A DNA stretch of 11,968 nucleotides, from assembly GCA_023416655.1 (NCBI GenBank), contig JAEZHK010000091.1, positions 1 through 11,968 on the forward strand. The letters are read 5' to 3'. The stretch is from Bacillota bacterium. GTDB taxonomy: Bacteria; Bacillota; Clostridia; Christensenellales; Aristaeellaceae. Below, piece after piece: positions 6,186 through 11,968 of this stretch. The notes under the pieces are model-generated. The model did no database searches. It was given only the letters and a program-made list of their open reading frames with translations, and was not told the origin of the DNA. Within the stretch, counting starts at the first letter, position 1, and each line of letters begins with the position of its first letter. The position numbers and the translations under genes were made by a program.

Positions 6186-7582
6186 TGGCCAACATGCAAA
6201 AGAACAAAACCGCCATGCCCGAGCAGGACGCGAAGGCGCGCGGCAAAAATTTCCAGGAAGTCGCGCTGGGCTATGACGACGAGATGGCCAAACAGGAGGC
6301 CGAGCGCTGCCTGAACTGCAAGAACAAGCCCTGCGTGAGCGGCTGCCCGGTGGGCGTGCCGATCCCCGAGTTCATCACCGCCGTCAAAAACGGCGACCTC
6401 GCCAAGTCCTACGAGATCCTGAGCGCCGCCAACTCGCTGCCCGCGGTGTGCGGCCGCGTCTGCCCGCAGGAGACCCAGTGCGAGCAGGTGTGCGTACGCG
6501 GCATCAAGGGCGAGCCGGTGGGCATCGGCCGCCTGGAGCGCTACGTGGCCGACTGGGCCATGGCGGCGGGCTTCAAGCCGCCCCAACCCGCGCCCGACAA
6601 CGGACACAAGGTGGCGGTCGTCGGCTCCGGCCCCGCGGGCCTCTCCTGCGCGGGCGCGCTGCGCGCGATGGGCTATGACGTGACCATTTTCGAGGCGCTG
6701 CACATCCCGGGCGGCGTGCTGATGTACGGCATTCCGGAGTTCCGCTTGCCCAAGAAGCTGGTGCAGCGGGAGATCGACAACCTGCGCGACGTGGGCGTCA
6801 AGATCCTGACCAACGTGATCGTCGGCCGCAGCATCCTCCTGGACGAGCTGATCGAGCAGGAAGGCTTCGAGGCGGTGTTCGTGGGCAGCGGCGCGGGGCT
6901 TCCGCGCTTCCAGGGCATCGAGGGCGAGGCGCTGTGCGGCGTCTACTCCGCCAACGAGTTCCTGACCCGCATCAACCTCATGAAGGCCTACGACTTCCCG
7001 AACCACGCCACGCCCGTCAGGGTGGGCAAGCGCGTGGCGGTGATCGGCGGCGGCAACGTGGCCATGGACGCGGCGAGGAGCGCGCTGCGCATGGGCGCGG
7101 AGAAGGTGTCCATCGTCTACCGGCGCGGCGAGGCGGAAATGCCCGCCCGCATCGAGGAGATCCACCACGCCAAGGAAGAGGGCATCGAGTTCCACGTCCT
7201 GACCAACCCGACGAAGATTTTGAACGACGGCAAGGGCAACGTGGCCGGCATGGAGTGCGTGCGCATGACGCTGGGCGAGCCGGACGCCTCCGGCCGCCGC
7301 CGCCCGGTGGTGGAGAAGGGCAGCGAGTTCACGATGGATTTGGAGACGGTCGTCGTCGCCATCGGCAATAGCCCGAACCCCCTGATCGTCTCAACCACCG
7401 AGGGCCTCGCAGCCCAGAAGTGGGGCGGCATCGTGGTGGACGAGGCCAGCTGCAAGACGTCCAAGGACGCCGTCTACGCCGGCGGCGACGCCGTGACCGG
7501 CGCGGCCACCGTCATCCTGGCGATGGGCGCGGGCAAGCAGGCCGCCGCCTCCATCGACGAGTACATCAAGGGGAAGGCGTAG
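6185..7582 (+). CDS. nfnB: NADH-dependent reduced ferredoxin:NADP+ oxidoreductase, subunit B (465 aa)
   Basis: This is the large subunit of NfnAB, homologous to the glutamate synthase small subunit (GltD). It carries the bifurcating FAD, two [4Fe-4S] clusters and the NADP(H) site. The N-terminal cluster domain has Cys42, Cys45, Cys50 and Cys54 (CLNCKNKPCVSGC), and Cys89, Cys93, Cys99 and Cys103 (VCGRVCPQETQCEQVC). The FAD Rossmann motif is GSGPAG (147-152). The NADP(H) motif is GGGNVAMDAAR (288-298), with the following VYRRGEAEMPAR (311-322), whose Arg pair suits the NADPH phosphate. The length of about 465 aa is standard. The start overlaps the nfnA stop by one base, with GGGGGA at 6170-6175. 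No gltB is present, so a role in glutamate synthase is rejected. Next to asd and dapA it would supply the NADPH that lysine synthesis consumes. Confidence 0.95.
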   Translation: MANMQKNKTAMPEQDAKARGKNFQEVALGYDDEMAKQEAERCLNCKNKPCVSGCPVGVPIPEFITAVKNGDLAKSYEILSAANSLPAVCGRVCPQETQCEQVCVRGIKGEPVGIGRLERYVADWAMAAGFKPPQPAPDNGHKVAVVGSGPAGLSCAGALRAMGYDVTIFEALHIPGGVLMYGIPEFRLPKKLVQREIDNLRDVGVKILTNVIVGRSILLDELIEQEGFEAVFVGSGAGLPRFQGIEGEALCGVYSANEFLTRINLMKAYDFPNHATPVRVGKRVAVIGGGNVAMDAARSALRMGAEKVSIVYRRGEAEMPARIEEIHHAKEEGIEFHVLTNPTKILNDGKGNVAGMECVRMTLGEPDASGRRRPVVEKGSEFTMDLETVVVAIGNSPNPLIVSTTEGLAAQKWGGIVVDEASCKTSKDAVYAGGDAVTGAATVILAMGAGKQAAASIDEYIKGKA

Positions 7583-7589
7583 AGGTACG

Positions 7590-7655
7590 CCAGGGGAGAC
7601 GCCGGAGGGCTCCGCCCTCCGGACCTCCCGCCAAGGGAGCATGATGCTCCCCTGG
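7590..7655 (+). repeat. Branched G/C-rich inverted repeat downstream of nfnB
   Basis: An outer stem CCAGGGGAG (7590-7598) pairs perfectly with CTCCCCTGG (7647-7655). Inside, CCGGAGGGC (7602-7610) pairs with GCCCTCCGG (7614-7622) over a TCC loop. The segment GGGAGCAT-G-ATGCTCCC (7635-7651) is a further near-perfect palindrome that competes with the outer stem. It starts 8 bp after the nfnB stop. Its form recalls dispersed intergenic hairpins of gut Clostridia, but only one copy is in this window. It may protect or end the nfnAB transcript. Confidence 0.6.
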
Positions 7656-7682
7656 ACCCCACCACAAAGGGCATACATAAAA

Positions 7683-7715
7683 ACTGCTCTCGCATTTGCG
7701 GGAGCAGTATCTTTC
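7683..7715 (+). terminator. Probable terminator after nfnB
   Basis: ACTGCTCTCGCA (7683-7694) pairs with TGCGGGAGCAGT (7697-7708) with a single G-T wobble; the real loop is probably CATTTG. An A-run precedes it (7679-7683) and ATCTTTC follows, a weak T-tract. It is the best candidate for ending the asd-dapA-nfnAB transcript before the convergent gene. Because the T-tract is poor, terminator strength is uncertain. Confidence 0.6.
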
Positions 7716-7740
7716 ATACGATTGGGCACTATTGACCCAT

Positions 7741-7910
7741 GGGGGTTCGGGGGCCGAGGCCACCGATTGAATCAAGGCAACCGGAGGGCGGCATGAACGG
7801 CCGCAGGTTGCCCAATCCTTGTTGCGTGCAGGCCTGGTCGTGAACTTTCAGTTCACAAGGCCTGCACCGTGCCTTCGCGAAGAAAAGGCGCGAAGCGAAT
7901 TTTCTTCGCC
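7741..7910 (+). repeat. Structured intergenic repeat, copy 2 (four hairpins)
   Basis: This is the second copy of the element at 2220-2379, in the same orientation. A is degenerate (GGGGGCCGAGGCCACC, 7749-7764). B is GCAACC/GGTTGC (7777-7782 with 7806-7811). C is GTGCAGGCCT/AGGCCTGCAC (7826-7835 with 7858-7867), with an inner stem GTGAACT/AGTTCAC, a TTC loop, a 4-nt bulge GGTC and a single opposite A. D is GCGAAGAAAA/TTTTCTTCGC (7877-7886 with 7900-7909). The plan of C matches copy 1 exactly, although four of its ten outer pairs differ and all four are compensated. Loop D shares CGAAG with copy 1. The element ends at the stop codon of the convergent cbiC-like gene. Confidence 0.85.
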
Positions 7911-8518
7911 TACAAGTTCAGCTGCCGGATGAACTCCGCCATCAGCGCGTTGACGATGGAGACGGCGGCGCTGGTGCCGCCCCGCTTGCCGCGCACGACG
8001 ATGGCGGGGATATCGCTCTCCCAGATGCGTTCCTTGAGCTGCACCACGCTGGCAAAGCCGGTGGGCGCGGCCAAGGTTACAAGGTCGCTCACGTTGTCGA
8101 ACTGGTGGCGGCGCAGAAGCCTGTCCAGCGCGGTGGGCGCGCTGCCCACCACCAGGAGTTTCGCCCCGGGTTGGGATAGCGCGAAATCCAGCGCCACTTC
8201 GGCGCGGGTGGTGCGGCGCTGTTCGGCCAGCGCGATGACCTGCGGGTCGTCAATGTAGCAGACCGTGGAGATGCCCAGCCTGCGGGCGCTCTGTTTATCG
8301 ACATCGGAAAGCGCGAGCGCGGTGTCGCAGATGATGGTACCTCCCGTCATCATCACGCGGCGGACCAGCGTCAGCGCGGTCGGACTGAAATGGATTCCTT
8401 GCGCCAGCGCTTCGTCCCCCGTCTCGCCCTTGACGTGCTCCATGATTGCCGCCATTTCACTGGTAACATAGGGCATGGCCGTAGAGTGACGGGCTTTGAG
8501 CGCTGATTTTCTCTGCAT
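7910..8518 (-). CDS. Precorrin-8X methylmutase (CbiC/CobH)-like protein, probably degenerate (202 aa)
   Basis: The family is recognised by FSPTAL (45-50), TGGTIICDTALA (58-69), TTRAEVALDFA (103-113), GSAPTALDRLL (125-135), APTGFASVVQLKE (151-163) and VRGKRGGTSAAVSIVNALM (175-193). CbiC/CobH moves a methyl group from C-11 to C-12 of precorrin-8X to give hydrogenobyrinate or its cobalt form. The catalytic His normally sits in a VIHTTGD-like motif. Here the aligned stretch is VKGETGD (29-35), with Gly31 at the His position, though His28 and His44 lie near. The TRS motif is TTRA and the N-terminus is short. No other cobalamin gene is nearby. It may be a non-catalytic or re-purposed paralog, or a variant enzyme. 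The start at 8518 has AAGGAAGG (complement of 8526-8533) 7 nt upstream, and the gene has its own promoter. Confidence 0.78.
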   Translation of the reverse strand: MQRKSALKARHSTAMPYVTSEMAAIMEHVKGETGDEALAQGIHFSPTALTLVRRVMMTGGTIICDTALALSDVDKQSARRLGISTVCYIDDPQVIALAEQRRTTRAEVALDFALSQPGAKLLVVGSAPTALDRLLRRHQFDNVSDLVTLAAPTGFASVVQLKERIWESDIPAIVVRGKRGGTSAAVSIVNALMAEFIRQLNL

Positions 8519-8559
8519 ACGCGTACCTTCCTTGTGTGACGAGTGTAGGGGGCTCTATC

Positions 8560-8600
8560 AAAAACGAAAGGCGCAAAACACTCATTTTCGTTTTCCGCAA
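8560..8600 (-). promoter_or_regulatory. Possible attenuator in the leader of the cbiC-like gene
   Basis: Read on the minus strand, AAAACGAAA (8594-8586) can pair with TTTCGTTTT (8569-8561), followed by another T, giving a weak terminator-like hairpin with a T5 end. An alternative stem uses GCGGAAAAC (8598-8590) with GTTTTGCGC (8579-8571), with one mismatch. The two cannot form together because they share 8590-8594. This could be attenuation, or the hairpin may simply end the upstream clpB transcript. No known riboswitch was recognised. Confidence 0.35.
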
Positions 8601-8604
8601 TTCA

Positions 8605-8634
8605 ATTTTAGCAAAATTCATCTCATGTTGTCAA
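8605..8634 (-). promoter_or_regulatory. SigA-type promoter of the cbiC-like gene
   Basis: On the minus strand, a perfect -35 TTGACA (8634-8629) is followed after 18 bp by TAAAAT (8610-8605), preceded by TGC, so the -10 is also extended (TGnTAAAAT). The start would lie near 8598, giving a leader of about 80 nt. The surrounding 8540-8700 stretch is clearly AT-richer than the neighbouring genes. Apart from this promoter and the leader hairpin nothing else was seen between clpB and the cbiC-like gene. Confidence 0.8.
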
Positions 8635-8700
8635 GTTAACACATCAATGCGCGCAAAAGTGCGACAAAGATTAACTCGACGGTAGTAAATTAAGCGAAAA

Positions 8701-11304
<2,604 letters not shown>

Positions 11305-11322
11305 GGGCAGACCTCCCTCGAT

Positions 11323-11339
11323 ACTGATCTTCTTTGACC
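11323..11339 (-). promoter_or_regulatory. CtsR-like operator at the clpB promoter
   Basis: Directly after the -10 box, the minus strand reads GGTCAAA-GAA-GATCAGT. The CtsR heptad repeat is (A/G)GGTCAAA-NAN-(A/G)GGTCAAA in Firmicutes. The first heptad and the NAN spacer match fully, while the second heptad matches at four of seven positions. The position over the transcription start is the normal one for CtsR repression of clp genes. No CIRCE (HrcA) element was seen. The site is a reasonable guess with one weak half. Confidence 0.5.
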
Positions 11340-11368
11340 ATTATAGGCTGGAAGGCAGGAAAAGTCAA
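11340..11368 (-). promoter_or_regulatory. SigA-type promoter of clpB
   Basis: On the minus strand, -35 TTGACT (11368-11363), a 17-bp spacer and a perfect -10 TATAAT (11345-11340) are present. Transcription would start near 11333, inside the CtsR-like site, about 29 nt before the clpB ATG. It is one of the strongest-looking promoters in the window, as usual for a heat-shock gene held down by a repressor. Confidence 0.88.
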
Positions 11369-11464
11369 ATTAGGTTTGGGTTATTTTGCGCGCGTTGACG
11401 CCAAAAAACCCGTACGATGGCGGCTGGGATTCGATGAATTTTCCGGAAAAACGCGCGGCGGGGG

Positions 11465-11493
11465 TTGAACGGCGGCCCAAAAGCATGTATAGT
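11465..11493 (+). promoter_or_regulatory. SigA-type promoter of glyA
   Basis: -35 TTGAAC (11465-11470), a 17-bp spacer and -10 TATAGT (11488-11493) are present. The start would be near 11500, with a leader of about 40 nt ending in the ribosome site GGAGGAA (11528-11534). Around the start lies a small imperfect palindrome (GACA-CAAAT-TGTC, 11499-11511) that could be an operator but is too short to assign. The leader is too short for a T-box or glycine riboswitch. The rest of the clpB-glyA gap (11369-11464) shows nothing recognisable. Confidence 0.75.
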
Positions 11494-11540
11494 GGAGGGA
11501 CACAAATTGTCACACTATCTGTGGTATGGAGGAATGCGCC

Positions 11541-11968
<428 letters not shown>

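Noticed and set aside
5948..7195. 415-aa open frame on the minus strand opposite nfnA/nfnB
   Set aside because: Its translation is a low-complexity run rich in Ala, His, Arg, Val and Leu with no family motif. It is fully antisense to two convincingly identified genes, a usual artefact of high-GC third codon positions.
6185..7582. Annotation as glutamate synthase small subunit (gltD)
   Set aside because: No gltB is adjacent, and the preceding gene is a clear NfnA with the [2Fe-2S] DGTGMCGGC site and a coupled stop/start, so NfnB fits better.
2220..7910. CRISPR or tandem array from the two repeat copies
   Set aside because: There are only two copies, more than 5 kb apart with genes between, no short regular spacers and no cas gene.
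11305..11369. CIRCE (HrcA) operator at clpB
   Set aside because: No TTAGCACTC-type inverted repeat is present; the only recognisable signal is the CtsR-like heptad.
11500..11540. T-box or glycine riboswitch upstream of glyA
   Set aside because: The leader from the predicted start is only about 40 nt and no conserved core motif of either class is visible.

Overview
The window reads as a high-GC member of the Firmicutes, most likely Clostridia. The evidence is strong GGAGG-type ribosome sites, consensus SigA-type promoters, a CtsR-like half-site at clpB, NfnAB next to lysine/DAP genes, and an archaeal/fungal-type Asd. The exact lineage is an inference; no rRNA marker is present.

Left part (1-2166, + strand): the 3' end of rplL closes a ribosomal-protein operon at a strong intrinsic terminator. 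A new promoter (perfect TATAAT) then drives a two-gene unit: a MazG-like nucleotide pyrophosphohydrolase, overlapping by 8 bp a GMP-synthase-like protein. The glutaminase domain of that protein has lost its nucleophile Cys and its catalytic His, and several XMP-site motifs have diverged. It is probably a paralog and not the housekeeping GuaA.

Middle (2167-7582, + strand): a 160-bp structured intergenic repeat precedes a tandem GNAT protein. Then come asd, dapA, nfnA and nfnB in tight order. Asd and DapA are consecutive steps to diaminopimelate/lysine, and NfnAB is the electron-bifurcating transhydrogenase that makes NADPH, the usual reductant for Asd and DapB. The set looks like a biosynthesis-plus-reductant operon.

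Convergent junction (7583-7910): three stacked hairpin structures. They are a G/C-rich branched inverted repeat, a terminator-like hairpin, and a second copy of the 160-bp repeat. The two repeat copies share a four-hairpin plan, and in three of the hairpins the arms differ in sequence but keep pairing. This is the best candidate here for an undescribed RNA or mobile intergenic element.

Right part (7910-11968): on the minus strand, a stand-alone, degenerate precorrin-8X methylmutase (CbiC)-like gene with its own promoter and a possible leader attenuator, and clpB with a strong promoter overlapped by a CtsR-like site. Divergent from clpB, glyA (serine hydroxymethyltransferase) starts under its own promoter and runs off the end.

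No tRNA, rRNA, CRISPR array, insertion sequence or prophage gene was seen. The long open frames antisense to the named genes are high-GC shadows.
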